8,665 nt of DNA from OMOG01 sp041485845. GTDB taxonomy: Bacteria > Acidobacteriota > Terriglobia > Bryobacterales > Bryobacteraceae. Positions 1 through 5,877 of the stretch are shown here, piece after piece. Position 1 is the stretch's first letter, and every line of letters begins with the position of its first letter. Position numbers and translations under genes: made by a program. Under the pieces are notes generated by a model, which had not been told where the DNA came from, searched no databases, and worked only from the letters and a program-made list of their open reading frames with translations. The stretch lies in contig JBGPKH010000373.1 in assembly GCA_041485845.1 (NCBI GenBank), forward strand, positions 1 through 8,665, read 5' to 3'.

Positions 1-43
1 CAGGCCGATTGACAATCGGCCGCAGGTTGACAACCTGCCCCAC
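1..43. repeat. Tandem double hairpin repeat with GAC loops
   Basis: Two perfect inverted repeats lie directly end to end. The first has an 8-bp stem (3-10 with 14-21, GGCCGATT/AATCGGCC). The second has a 7-bp stem (22-28 with 32-38, GCAGGTT/AACCTGC). Both have the same three-base loop GAC, and the tail is CCCCAC. The stems differ in sequence yet both pair perfectly, which suggests that structure is conserved. The block lies just downstream of pal, so it could act on the 3' end of that transcript, but no T-run is present and a classical terminator is not supported. A weaker third copy lies near 5709-5721. Dispersed intergenic repeat is the favoured reading. Confidence 0.75.
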
Positions 44-79
44 ATGTCGCTGCAAAGTGAACAGCATTGCACCTAGATT

Positions 80-682
80 TCAGTTTTGGGTGGCCAGCGC
101 CACGATGTGGATGCGCCGGTTTTTCTGCCAGCAGCCTTCCTCCTGCTCGTTGCAGGCCGGCTTTTCCTTGCCGTAGCTGACCACGCCGAGCTGATCGCCG
201 GCAATCCCCACCTGCACCAGGTAGGACTTCGCCGATTCGGCCCTTGCCTGGCCGAGCTGCATATTGTACTCGGCGGAGCCGCGCTCGTCGCAGTGGCCTT
301 CGATGGTCAGCTTGTAGGCGGGGTAATCCTTGAGGATGTCGCGCAGCTCGCCCGAATCCGTCTGGAGGGCCTTGATGGCATCCGGCCGCAGGGTGTGCTT
401 GTCGTAATCGAAGTACGCGTCTTCGATCCGCGCCAGGAGCTGGTCGATCCGCGCCCGTGTGGCCGCGTCCGGGTAAGTGGGTTTGGGCGCTGCCACGGCG
501 ACGGGAGCGGGAGCGCTCTCCTCGCGGCGCGGCTGGGCGGCCGCTGGAGTGCTCGGGGCCGTAGCCGTGGGAGCCGGAGGCGAAGGCGGAACGATTGCCG
601 CTGCCTTCTTCTTCGCACATCCAGCTCCAAACATCGATAGAGTCGCGACGGTGATCAAGACCGCTTCGCGAGTGTTCTTCAT
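80..682 (-). CDS. pal: Peptidoglycan-associated lipoprotein Pal (OmpA-like domain)
   Basis: Outer-membrane lipoprotein that binds peptidoglycan non-covalently and works with the Tol system in envelope integrity and division. The 200-residue product has a signal peptide ending at Cys22, an Ala/Pro-rich linker (about 23-75) and a C-terminal OmpA-like domain (about 88-198). That domain carries the Pal signature IEGHCDERGS (127-136). Asp132 and Arg147 sit where the family binds diaminopimelate. The lipobox MFGAGC is unusual because Gly, not Leu, is at -3. ATG at 682 was chosen over an in-frame upstream TTG at 694 because GGAGG (692-688) precedes it at good spacing and overlaps the TTG. No tolB or ybgF is adjacent in the window; the gene is divergent from the sensor kinase. 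The family call is very secure. Confidence 0.95.
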   Translation of the reverse strand: MKNTREAVLITVATLSMFGAGCAKKKAAAIVPPSPPAPTATAPSTPAAAQPRREESAPAPVAVAAPKPTYPDAATRARIDQLLARIEDAYFDYDKHTLRPDAIKALQTDSGELRDILKDYPAYKLTIEGHCDERGSAEYNMQLGQARAESAKSYLVQVGIAGDQLGVVSYGKEKPACNEQEEGCWQKNRRIHIVALATQN

Positions 683-687
683 GTTAA

Positions 688-692
688 CCTCC
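688..692 (-). promoter_or_regulatory. Shine-Dalgarno site of pal
   Basis: GGAGG on the minus strand, five bases before the ATG at 682. It decides the start, because the in-frame TTG at 694-692 overlaps it. Confidence 0.8.
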
Positions 693-699
693 AATATCC

Positions 700-728
700 T
701 TGATACCGTCTTGCGCGTCCGGATGCAA
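700..728 (-). promoter_or_regulatory. Possible sigma70-type promoter for pal
   Basis: On the minus strand TTGCAT (728-723) and TATCAA (705-700) are separated by exactly 17 bases. The match is moderate (3/6 and 4/6 to consensus). It predicts a very short leader, with transcription starting near the Shine-Dalgarno site. The spacing is good but the boxes are weak, so this is only a candidate. Confidence 0.3.
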
Positions 729-731
729 TCA

Positions 732-753
732 TGTCCCGACAGGATTCGTCCTG
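732..753. promoter_or_regulatory. Overlapping palindromes in the pal/kinase divergent region
   Basis: The short intergenic region between the divergent pal and sensor-kinase genes holds TGTCCCGACA (732-741, arms TGTC/GACA) overlapping a hairpin CAGGA-TTCG-TCCTG (740-753). Position and symmetry fit an operator or a short structured leader. Either could be chance in GC-rich DNA, and no regulator can be assigned. Confidence 0.3.
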
Positions 754-780
754 GCCCCCCGGTTTGACTACACTGTGAGC

Positions 781-786
781 AGGGGG
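781..786 (+). promoter_or_regulatory. Ribosome-binding site deciding the kinase start
   Basis: AGGGGG lies six bases before the TTG at 793. An alternative GTG at 775 has no purine-rich sequence before it, so this site favours the TTG start. Confidence 0.5.
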
Positions 787-792
787 AATTGT

Positions 793-2193
793 TTGCGCAG
801 ACTCATCCCGTCCCGGTACGCCAGCGCGCGGCGCCCGAAAGCCCCCTGGCTGGTGCTGTGGCTGGGCTTTGGCGGCCTGCTGATCTGCATCATCGGGGCG
901 GCCGTGGGCACCCTGATGTCGCTCGACCGCGTCCGCAAGGACGAGACTCGCATCCGCCGGGCATTTTTTGAACGGCTGAGCTCGCTCGACCAGATTCGCG
1001 CCCAGATCTATCTTTCCGGCACCTACGTCCGCGATTTCCTGCTTTCGCCCGAACCGACGGTCGCGGCGCAGACCTCGCGCCTCACGGGTCTCGAGCGGGA
1101 CAGTTTGGCCGCGCTGCACGCTTACTCGAAAACGCTGACGCCCGGAGAGCGTGAGACCTTCCAGGCGCTGGAATCGGAAATCGACGCCTACTGGCGCGTT
1201 CTGGAGCGTACGGCCGAGTGGACGCCGGAGGAACGGCGCCGCCTGCGCGATTCCTTTTTTTACGAGGAACTGGTGCCGCGGCGCAACGCTATGCTGCAAA
1301 TTGCGGATCGCATCGCCATCGCCAACGAACGCGGGCTGAATCGGGCCGAGGAACAATTGACCGCCTCGTCGGACGGATTGCGGCGGAATCTGCTGGCGAC
1401 CTTCGCGATCACCCTGGCCGGGGGGCTTCTGCTGGCGCTGCTGACCATCGGCTACACGCTGCGGCTGGAGCACGAGCTGGAGCGCCGTCTGGAAGAGAAT
1501 ACACGGGCGCGGGCGGATTTGCAGGACCTCTCCGCGAAGTTGCTGCGCGCGCAGGAGAACGAGCGGCGCGCCCTGGCCCGGGAGCTTCACGACGAAGTCG
1601 GGCAGTCGCTGTCCGCGATTCTGATGGAGGCGGAGAGCGCCGCATGCGCCGATGACCTGCGGGAGGTGCGGGAGCACCTGGGCGCGGTCCGCACGCTGGC
1701 GGAGAAGACGGTGAACGAGGTGCGCGACCTGGCCCTGCTGCTGCGCCCGTCGATGCTCGACGATTTCGGACTGGTGCCGGCGCTGAACTGGCACGCCCGC
1801 GAGATGACCAAGCGCACGGGCCTCAACGTGGTCCTCTCGGCCGACGATGCGGCCGACGACCTTCCGGACGAGCACAAGACGTGCATCTACCGCCTGGTGC
1901 AGGAGGCCGTCAACAACTGCGCGCGCCACGCCAACGCCCGCAACGTGCAAGTAGACGTCAAGCGGGAAGGTGCGCGGGTGCGATTCAGCGTTCGCGACGA
2001 CGGCGCGGGGTTCGACACGCGTTTCGTGCGTGGGCTGGGCCTGCTCGGCATGGAAGAGCGGGTGCGGCGCCTGGGCGGCCGGATCGAGATCGATTCGCAG
2101 CCCGGCCGCGGAACCCTGATTGTGGCGGAGCTGCCGCTGACGGAGCTCGCTCGAAAAAACGGACACGATGCCCATACGCATACTGTTGGCTGA
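793..2193 (+). CDS. Membrane sensor histidine kinase, NarL/DegS class (HisKA_3)
   Basis: Two-component sensor that autophosphorylates on His and passes the phosphate to the adjacent response regulator. From a TTG start the product is 466 residues. It has TM1 (about 18-42), a mostly helical periplasmic region (about 43-198) without a recognised ligand motif, TM2 (about 200-223), a charged coiled coil (about 227-265), a HisKA_3 dimerisation domain with HDEVGQ (His266, Gln271; the H-D/E-xxx-Q phosphatase motif), and a HATPase domain with Asn374/Asn375, DDGAGFD (402-408) and GLGLLGM (414-420). TTG 793 is chosen for its AGGGGG upstream; GTG 775 or TTG 700 would only extend the cytoplasmic N-terminus. 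The 3' end overlaps the regulator gene by 26 bases. The signal is unknown; the helical sensor resembles four-helix-bundle sensors. Confidence 0.92.
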   Translation: MRRLIPSRYASARRPKAPWLVLWLGFGGLLICIIGAAVGTLMSLDRVRKDETRIRRAFFERLSSLDQIRAQIYLSGTYVRDFLLSPEPTVAAQTSRLTGLERDSLAALHAYSKTLTPGERETFQALESEIDAYWRVLERTAEWTPEERRRLRDSFFYEELVPRRNAMLQIADRIAIANERGLNRAEEQLTASSDGLRRNLLATFAITLAGGLLLALLTIGYTLRLEHELERRLEENTRARADLQDLSAKLLRAQENERRALARELHDEVGQSLSAILMEAESAACADDLREVREHLGAVRTLAEKTVNEVRDLALLLRPSMLDDFGLVPALNWHAREMTKRTGLNVVLSADDAADDLPDEHKTCIYRLVQEAVNNCARHANARNVQVDVKREGARVRFSVRDDGAGFDTRFVRGLGLLGMEERVRRLGGRIEIDSQPGRGTLIVAELPLTELARKNGHDAHTHTVG

Positions 2194-2815
2194 CGACCAC
2201 ACCGTGGTGCGCGACGGCCTGCGCGCGCTGCTCGAGCGGCAGCCCGACATGCTGGTGGTGGCGGAGGCCGCCGATGGCCGCGAGAGCGTGCGCCTGGCGG
2301 AGGAGCAATCCCCGGACGTCGTGGTGATGGATATCGCGATGCCCAATATGAACGGCATTGAGGCCACCCGCCGGATTCTGGCCGCGAACCCGGGGACGGC
2401 CGTCGTGATCCTGAGCATGCACCAGGACGAAAGCTACGTGTTGCGCTCGCTAAAGGCCGGGGCGAAGGGTTATTTGTTGAAGGATTCGCTGCGGTCGGAC
2501 GTGATTGAAGCGATCCGCAGTGTTGCGCAGGGGCGGTCGTTTCTGACGCGGAAGGTCAGCCGGATTTTGCAGGAGGATTACGTCCGCCAGTTGGAGCGGC
2601 GCGGGCTGGACGACAGCTACGATCTGCTGACGGACCGTGAGCGGGAGATCCTGCAACTGGTGGCGGAAGGGCGCACGAACAAGGAAGTGGCGAACCTGTT
2701 GAATGTCAGCCCGACGACCATCGAGACTCACCGGACGCACATTCTGCAAAAGCTGGGGCTGCACAGCGTCCCGGAGCTGATCCTCTACGCCGTGAGAAAG
2801 GGCATCATTTCGTGA
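2168..2815 (+). CDS. NarL/FixJ-family response regulator (REC + LuxR HTH)
   Basis: DNA-binding partner of the preceding kinase. The 215-residue length is normal for the family. The receiver domain (about 3-120) has the acidic pair Asp9/Asp10, phospho-acceptor Asp55 in VVMDIAMP, Ser83 in the Thr/Ser switch position and Lys105 in YLLKDS. The C-terminal LuxR-type HTH (about 150-212) contains LTDREREILQLVAEG and the recognition segment NVSPTTIETHRTHI. The ATG lies inside the 3' end of the kinase gene, with no clear Shine-Dalgarno, which suggests translational coupling. The target genes are unknown; the divergent pal or its own operon are possible. Confidence 0.95.
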   Translation: MPIRILLADDHTVVRDGLRALLERQPDMLVVAEAADGRESVRLAEEQSPDVVVMDIAMPNMNGIEATRRILAANPGTAVVILSMHQDESYVLRSLKAGAKGYLLKDSLRSDVIEAIRSVAQGRSFLTRKVSRILQEDYVRQLERRGLDDSYDLLTDREREILQLVAEGRTNKEVANLLNVSPTTIETHRTHILQKLGLHSVPELILYAVRKGIIS

Positions 2816-2893
2816 GGGCGCCCGTGCCACGCGGCTCCGTTCGGAGCCACGACCGGAGTGGTATGCCCGTGCTACGCGGTAAAATGTTAGCTA
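2816..2893. repeat. Intergenic direct repeat and hairpin
   Basis: The gap between the response regulator and the DUF1844 gene holds two direct copies of GCCCGTGCYACGCGG (2820-2834 and 2865-2879; one mismatch, 45 bases apart). Between them is a perfect hairpin GGCTCCG-TT-CGGAGCC (2833-2848) and a weaker one with CCAC/GTGG arms (2847-2861). There is no T-run, so an intrinsic terminator is doubtful. It looks like a dispersed intergenic repeat ending just before the next promoter-like box. Confidence 0.6.
2875..2885 (+). promoter_or_regulatory. Putative -10 box close to the DUF1844 start
   Basis: CGCGGTAAAAT contains TAAAAT (2880-2885), a 5/6 match to a -10 box, ending only eight bases before the ATG at 2894. 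No Shine-Dalgarno lies between them. This fits a leaderless or nearly leaderless transcript. The same CGCGGTAAA recurs before the gene at 7324. No good -35 is seen. Confidence 0.4.
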
Positions 2894-3220
2894 ATGAGTG
2901 ACGTAGAATCGAACGCCCAACCCACGGAAGACTACCAGATTCCGCTGCCGCCGGCGTCCTTCACCTTCATCGTGCTGTCTTTGCGGGCGCAGGCGGAAAT
3001 GCAGCTTGGCCTGATGCACTTCGGCGAAGAAGAGAAGGCCGAGCCGGACCTACACATGGCCCGCCATACCATCGACCTGATGGCCGTGCTGCTGGAGAAG
3101 ACCAAAGGCAACCTCCAGTTGGAGGAGCAGCGGCTGCTGGAAAACTCGCTCACCGAATTGCGGTTCCGTTTCGTGCAGGTCTCGGACGAGGCCGCCAAGG
3201 CGGCAACGCAGAAAGCCTGA
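2894..3220 (+). CDS. DUF1844 family protein
   Basis: Small protein of unknown function, 108 residues. The family pattern is clear: a polar N-terminus, then PPASFTFIVLSLRAQAEMQL (about 19-38), an ARHTIDLMAVLLEKTKGNL block, and an acidic helix ending ENSLTELRFRFVQ. The hydrophobic stretch at about 22-34 is too short and interrupted to be confident of membrane insertion. It is the first gene of a four-gene operon: its TGA is followed immediately by the ATG of the phosphodiesterase gene. No Shine-Dalgarno precedes the ATG. The function of DUF1844 is not known, and the context suggests only co-regulation with flavin synthesis. Confidence 0.85.
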   Translation: MSDVESNAQPTEDYQIPLPPASFTFIVLSLRAQAEMQLGLMHFGEEEKAEPDLHMARHTIDLMAVLLEKTKGNLQLEEQRLLENSLTELRFRFVQVSDEAAKAATQKA

Positions 3221-4000
3221 ATGGCGGCGCCTCCGTTGAAGATCACGGTGCTTGGCTCGGGGACCAGCGTCGGCGTGCCCACGGTCGGCTGCCATTGCAG
3301 CGTCTGCACGTCGGCCGACCCGCGCGACAACCGGCTGCGGCCTTCCGTTCTGGTGAGCTACGAAGGGCACAATGTGCTGGTCGACACCACGCCCGATTTC
3401 CGCACGCAGGCGCTGCGCGCGAAGATCGATCGCGTGGATGCGGTGCTCTTCACGCATTCGCACGCCGACCACGTGATGGGGCTCGACGATTTGCGGCCCT
3501 TCAACTTCCGGCAACGGGGACAGATTCCGATCTTCGCGGCGCCGGACACCATGGCGGCCATCCAACGATGCTTCCCGTACATTTTCGACGGCGTCAAGAA
3601 GGAATCGAGCGTGCCGCAACTGGATGCGCGCCTGATCGACGGCGCGGCGATCGAGCTTTTCGGCCTGGAGTTCCTGCCGGTGCCCATCGTGCACGGGCGG
3701 CAGACGATCTACGGATTTCGCTTCGGTTCCGCGGCCTACCTGACGGACCATAGCGACATTCCCGAGGCTTCCATGGAACAGTTGCACGACCTGGATGTGC
3801 TGTTCCTCGATGCGCTGCGCTACAAGCCGCATCCGACGCATTCCACGGTGGAGCAGTCCGTCAAAACGGCCGGCAAGCTGGGCGCGCGGCGGGTCTTCCT
3901 CACGCACATCTGTCATGACCTGGAGCACCAGCGCGCGGAGAGCCTCCTGCCGCCGCAGGTGCGGCTGGCGTACGACGGTCTCGAGATCGAGGTGTCATGA
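3221..4000 (+). CDS. PhnP-like metallo-beta-lactamase-fold phosphodiesterase
   Basis: Predicted cytoplasmic binuclear-metal hydrolase, 259 residues, close in layout to PhnP, which opens cyclic ribose phosphates in phosphonate breakdown. Visible motifs are a structural-zinc-type GCHCSVC (Cys24, Cys26, Cys29), the core HSHADH (His79, His81, Asp83, His84), His158, Asp176 in YLTDHSD, and FLTHICH with His229 and His232. In PhnP the equivalent of His232 completes the structural zinc site. The C-terminus LAYDGLEIEV also matches that family. No phn genes are nearby, so the true substrate is probably not the phosphonate intermediate. The start abuts the previous stop with no gap, and the last four bases overlap ribF, so translation is coupled. 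The fold is secure; the substrate is unknown. Confidence 0.9.
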   Translation: MAAPPLKITVLGSGTSVGVPTVGCHCSVCTSADPRDNRLRPSVLVSYEGHNVLVDTTPDFRTQALRAKIDRVDAVLFTHSHADHVMGLDDLRPFNFRQRGQIPIFAAPDTMAAIQRCFPYIFDGVKKESSVPQLDARLIDGAAIELFGLEFLPVPIVHGRQTIYGFRFGSAAYLTDHSDIPEASMEQLHDLDVLFLDALRYKPHPTHSTVEQSVKTAGKLGARRVFLTHICHDLEHQRAESLLPPQVRLAYDGLEIEVS

Positions 4001-4968
4001 CGATCTACCGCAGCATGGAAGAGGCGCCCGCAAACTTCGGTCCGAGCGCGCTCACCATCGGCAATTTCGATGGCGTGCATTTCGGCCACCGGCGGATTCT
4101 GCGGCGCCTCAAGGCGCTGGCGGATGAGCGAAGCTGGAAGGCTTCGGTCCTGACCTTCGATCCGCATCCCACGCGCGTGGTGGCGCCGGAACGCGCGCCC
4201 AAGCTGATGACTTCACCCGATCGGCGCGCGGAGCTGATGCGGGAGGAGGGCATCGAGCAGGTGCTGATCCTGCCATTCACGCGCGATGTGGCGCTGCTTT
4301 CCGCGGAGGAGTTCGTGCGCCGGCTGCTGGTCGAGCGGTTGGGCGTGCGCGCGGTGCTGGTGGGCGACAACTTCCGATTCGGCCATCGCCAGGCGGGCAA
4401 TATCCAGGTGCTGGCGGAATTGGGACAGCGGTTCGGTTTCGAAACGGTGATTGTGCCCGCGGTGATGTGCCGCGGACGCGTGGTGTCGAGCAGCGGGATT
4501 CGCGAGCTGATTCAGGCGGGACGGGCGCCGCTCGCGGCGCGACTCCTGCAACGTCCTTACGCACTCGAAGGCCAGGTGGTGAGCGGACGCGGCGTGGGTT
4601 CCAAGCAGACGGTGCCGACTCTCAATCTCAAAACCACCGCCGAGATGATTCCCGCGCGGGGGGTCTACGTGACGCAAACGCAAGATCTGGAGAGCGCCGC
4701 GCGTTGGAATTCCATCACCAACGTGGGGTACCGTCCGACGTTCGGGCAGAGCGAGGAGCTCTCGATTGAGACGTTTCTGCTCGATCCGCTGGCGGGCGAG
4801 CCGCCGCGCCGAATTCGCGTGGAGTTTCTCTGGCGCGTGCGCGACGAGCGCAGGTTCGAAACTCCGGAAGCGTTGAAGGCGCAGATCCTGAAGGACGCGC
4901 GCACGGCGCAGAAGTATTTCCGCCGCACGAAGGCGTGGGTGGGGCGGGTTCCATGCACTTCCTGCTGA
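3997..4968 (+). CDS. ribF: Bifunctional riboflavin kinase / FMN adenylyltransferase RibF
   Basis: Makes FMN from riboflavin and ATP, then FAD from FMN and ATP. The 323 residues cover both domains. The N-terminal adenylyltransferase has TIGNFDGVHFGH (20-31), LVGDNFRFGH and the VSSSGIR motif (163-169). The C-terminal flavokinase domain (about 184-310) has VPTLNL (Pro207, Thr208, Asn210; most relatives read PTANL), GVYVT, NVGYRPTFG and the probable catalytic base Glu258 in SIETFLLD. ATG overlaps the phosphodiesterase stop (ATGA), with GAGG four bases before it. The C-terminal residues after the ALKAQILKDARTAQKYF helix are a short tail that overlaps the next gene by 16 bases. No FMN riboswitch can precede it because the upstream DNA is coding. 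Confidence 0.96.
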   Translation: MTIYRSMEEAPANFGPSALTIGNFDGVHFGHRRILRRLKALADERSWKASVLTFDPHPTRVVAPERAPKLMTSPDRRAELMREEGIEQVLILPFTRDVALLSAEEFVRRLLVERLGVRAVLVGDNFRFGHRQAGNIQVLAELGQRFGFETVIVPAVMCRGRVVSSSGIRELIQAGRAPLAARLLQRPYALEGQVVSGRGVGSKQTVPTLNLKTTAEMIPARGVYVTQTQDLESAARWNSITNVGYRPTFGQSEELSIETFLLDPLAGEPPRRIRVEFLWRVRDERRFETPEALKAQILKDARTAQKYFRRTKAWVGRVPCTSC

Positions 4969-5639
4969 GCGGGCTCTCGATCGTCCTGATCGACCTTCTG
5001 CTGGCCGGCGACAATGCGCTGGTGATCGCCATGGCGGTGCGTTCGCTGCCGCGGCGCGAGCGGCGCATCGGCATTGCCGGCGGGGCGGGGGCCGCGGTGG
5101 TGTTGCGCATCGGGCTGACCTGGTTTGCCGCGCGGCTGCTGACCATCGAGTACGTGCAAGTGGCGGGCGGGGTGTTCATCGTGTGGATCGCGTTCAAAGT
5201 GCTGGTGGACGCGAGCGATCCGCCGGACGCGACGCCGGCGCCCACGCGCTTCTACCAGGCGATCTGGTACATCGTGGTGGCGGACCTGACGATGTCCACG
5301 GACAACATCCTGGCCATCGCGGGCGCGTCGAAGAATCACCTGGGTCTGATCGTTTTCGGCCTGTGCGTGAGTATTCCGTTCGTGGTCTTCTCGAGCAACC
5401 TGCTGGCAGATCTGATGGACCGGTATCCGGCGACGATCTACCTGGGCGCCGCGATCCTGGGCAAGGTGGGCAGCGAGATGATACTGACCGACCCATTTGT
5501 GGTGCGCACCGTGCTTCCGGACAATGCGTGGCGGTACGCGATCGAAGGGCTGGTGGTGGTGGGTGTCGTGGCCGGCGGGAAGTTGCTCTGTACGGCCCGG
5601 CAGCGGCGGAGCAGGGCGGGCCGGATGGCGGTAGAGTGA
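4953..5639 (+). CDS. TerC/YjbE-family integral membrane protein, probable manganese exporter
   Basis: Polytopic inner-membrane protein, 228 residues, with about seven hydrophobic segments. TerC-family hallmarks appear twice as an inverted-repeat-like pair: Asp14/Asp20 in IDLLLAGDN and Asp111/Asp117 in ADLTMSTDN, each pair six residues apart, as expected for metal-binding acidic residues in membrane helices. Some family members export Mn2+ or load it onto secreted proteins; export is inferred here. ATG 4953 is preferred over in-frame GTG 4935 because a purine-rich GGGTGGGGCGGG (4937-4948) precedes it and the hydrophobic helix begins at once. It is the last gene of the operon and overlaps ribF by 16 bases. 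No manganese riboswitch is visible, since the upstream DNA is ribF. The C-terminus is Arg-rich. Confidence 0.88.
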   Translation: MHFLLSGLSIVLIDLLLAGDNALVIAMAVRSLPRRERRIGIAGGAGAAVVLRIGLTWFAARLLTIEYVQVAGGVFIVWIAFKVLVDASDPPDATPAPTRFYQAIWYIVVADLTMSTDNILAIAGASKNHLGLIVFGLCVSIPFVVFSSNLLADLMDRYPATIYLGAAILGKVGSEMILTDPFVVRTVLPDNAWRYAIEGLVVVGVVAGGKLLCTARQRRSRAGRMAVE

Positions 5640-5708
5640 GGGCGTCCCAAAACCGGACAGCCATTCGAAGGATTTATACGCCTTACCAGTAACAATGACG
5701 ACTGGAGC

Positions 5709-5721
5709 CGACTGACAGTCG
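5709..5721. repeat. Degenerate copy of the GAC-loop hairpin
   Basis: CGACT-GAC-AGTCG forms a five-base-pair stem around the same GAC loop as the double hairpin at 1-43. The left flank GCCGA matches that of the first hairpin, and the right flank CAGCAACAACC resembles the second copy with gaps. The short stem makes chance possible. Confidence 0.35.
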
Positions 5722-5743
5722 CAGCAACAACCAAAATCTGGCA

Positions 5744-5780
5744 GGCGGAGCTTTCAGCTATCAGCGGCGAAAGCGCCGCC
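5744..5780. other. Long imperfect stem-loop between convergent genes
   Basis: Arms 5744-5755 (GGCGGAGCTTTC) and 5769-5780 (GAAAGCGCCGCC) pair over 12 positions with one A/G mismatch, leaving a 13-base loop. It lies between the plus-strand TerC-type gene and the minus-strand serine hydrolase, where a bidirectional terminator would be useful, but neither side has a T-run. The left arm and loop also contain two related heptamers (CTTTCAG, CTATCAG). Confidence 0.4.
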
Positions 5781-5843
5781 ACACATTGAGCCATTCGCAC
5801 TTGCAACGAACGGGGCAGGTGCGCCAAGAGCAGAGCGGCGGTA

Positions 5844-5864
5844 GACAGGCCAGGAGGCCTGTCC
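5844..5864. repeat. AGGA-loop hairpin repeat, copy 1
   Basis: Perfect eight-base-pair inverted repeat GACAGGCC (5844-5851) with GGCCTGTC (5856-5863) around the loop AGGA. It lies just downstream of the serine hydrolase stop. Seventeen bases (5848-5864, GGCCAGGAGGCCTGTCC) recur exactly at 7272-7288, on the other side of that gene and in the same orientation. Confidence 0.7.
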
Positions 5865-5877
5865 CATTGCTATTTCC

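Larger units (their letters stand above)
5640..5789 (+). other. Startless open frame after the TerC-type gene, possible remnant
   Basis: In the same frame as the upstream gene, 49 sense codons follow its TGA before the next TGA at 5787-5789. There is no ATG, GTG or TTG in it. The predicted peptide contains LTSNNDDWSRLTVAATTK and KIWQAELSAISGESAA, which look protein-like, but I recognise no family. Codons such as AGT, AAT, ATA and AAA are unlike the GC-ending codons of neighbouring genes. It could be a decayed fragment of a foreign gene or simply non-coding DNA. A degenerate GAC-loop hairpin lies inside it. Confidence 0.2.

Noticed and set aside
700..792. Kinase start at TTG 700 or GTG 775
   Set aside because: The extra residues are not family-like, 700 overlaps the presumed pal promoter, and neither has a Shine-Dalgarno. 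TTG 793 has AGGGGG at good spacing. GTG 775 stays possible.
679..2418. Very long minus-strand open frame (579 codons) opposite the histidine kinase
   Set aside because: It is antisense to a gene with complete kinase motifs. The frame is open because of GC-rich codon bias, its product is His/Gln/Arg-rich low-complexity, and it has no recognisable domain.
2884..2901. Mini-frame ATG TTA GCT AAT GAG TGA overlapping the DUF1844 start
   Set aside because: Five codons, no ribosome-binding site. The ATG is formed by the TAAAAT box, so it is most likely chance.
3050..3928. Minus-strand open frame (292 codons) opposite the DUF1844 and PhnP-like genes
   Set aside because: Shadow of two genes with clear motifs on the other strand; Arg/His/Gln-rich and no domain.
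4850..4952. Manganese (yybP-ykoY) riboswitch before the TerC-type gene, or FMN riboswitch before ribF
   Set aside because: Both upstream regions are coding sequence of the preceding gene, and no aptamer-like conserved elements are seen.
5438..5827. Minus-strand open frame through the TerC-type gene and the intergenic gap
   Set aside because: Most of it is antisense to the membrane protein gene, with no recognisable domain and no good start context.
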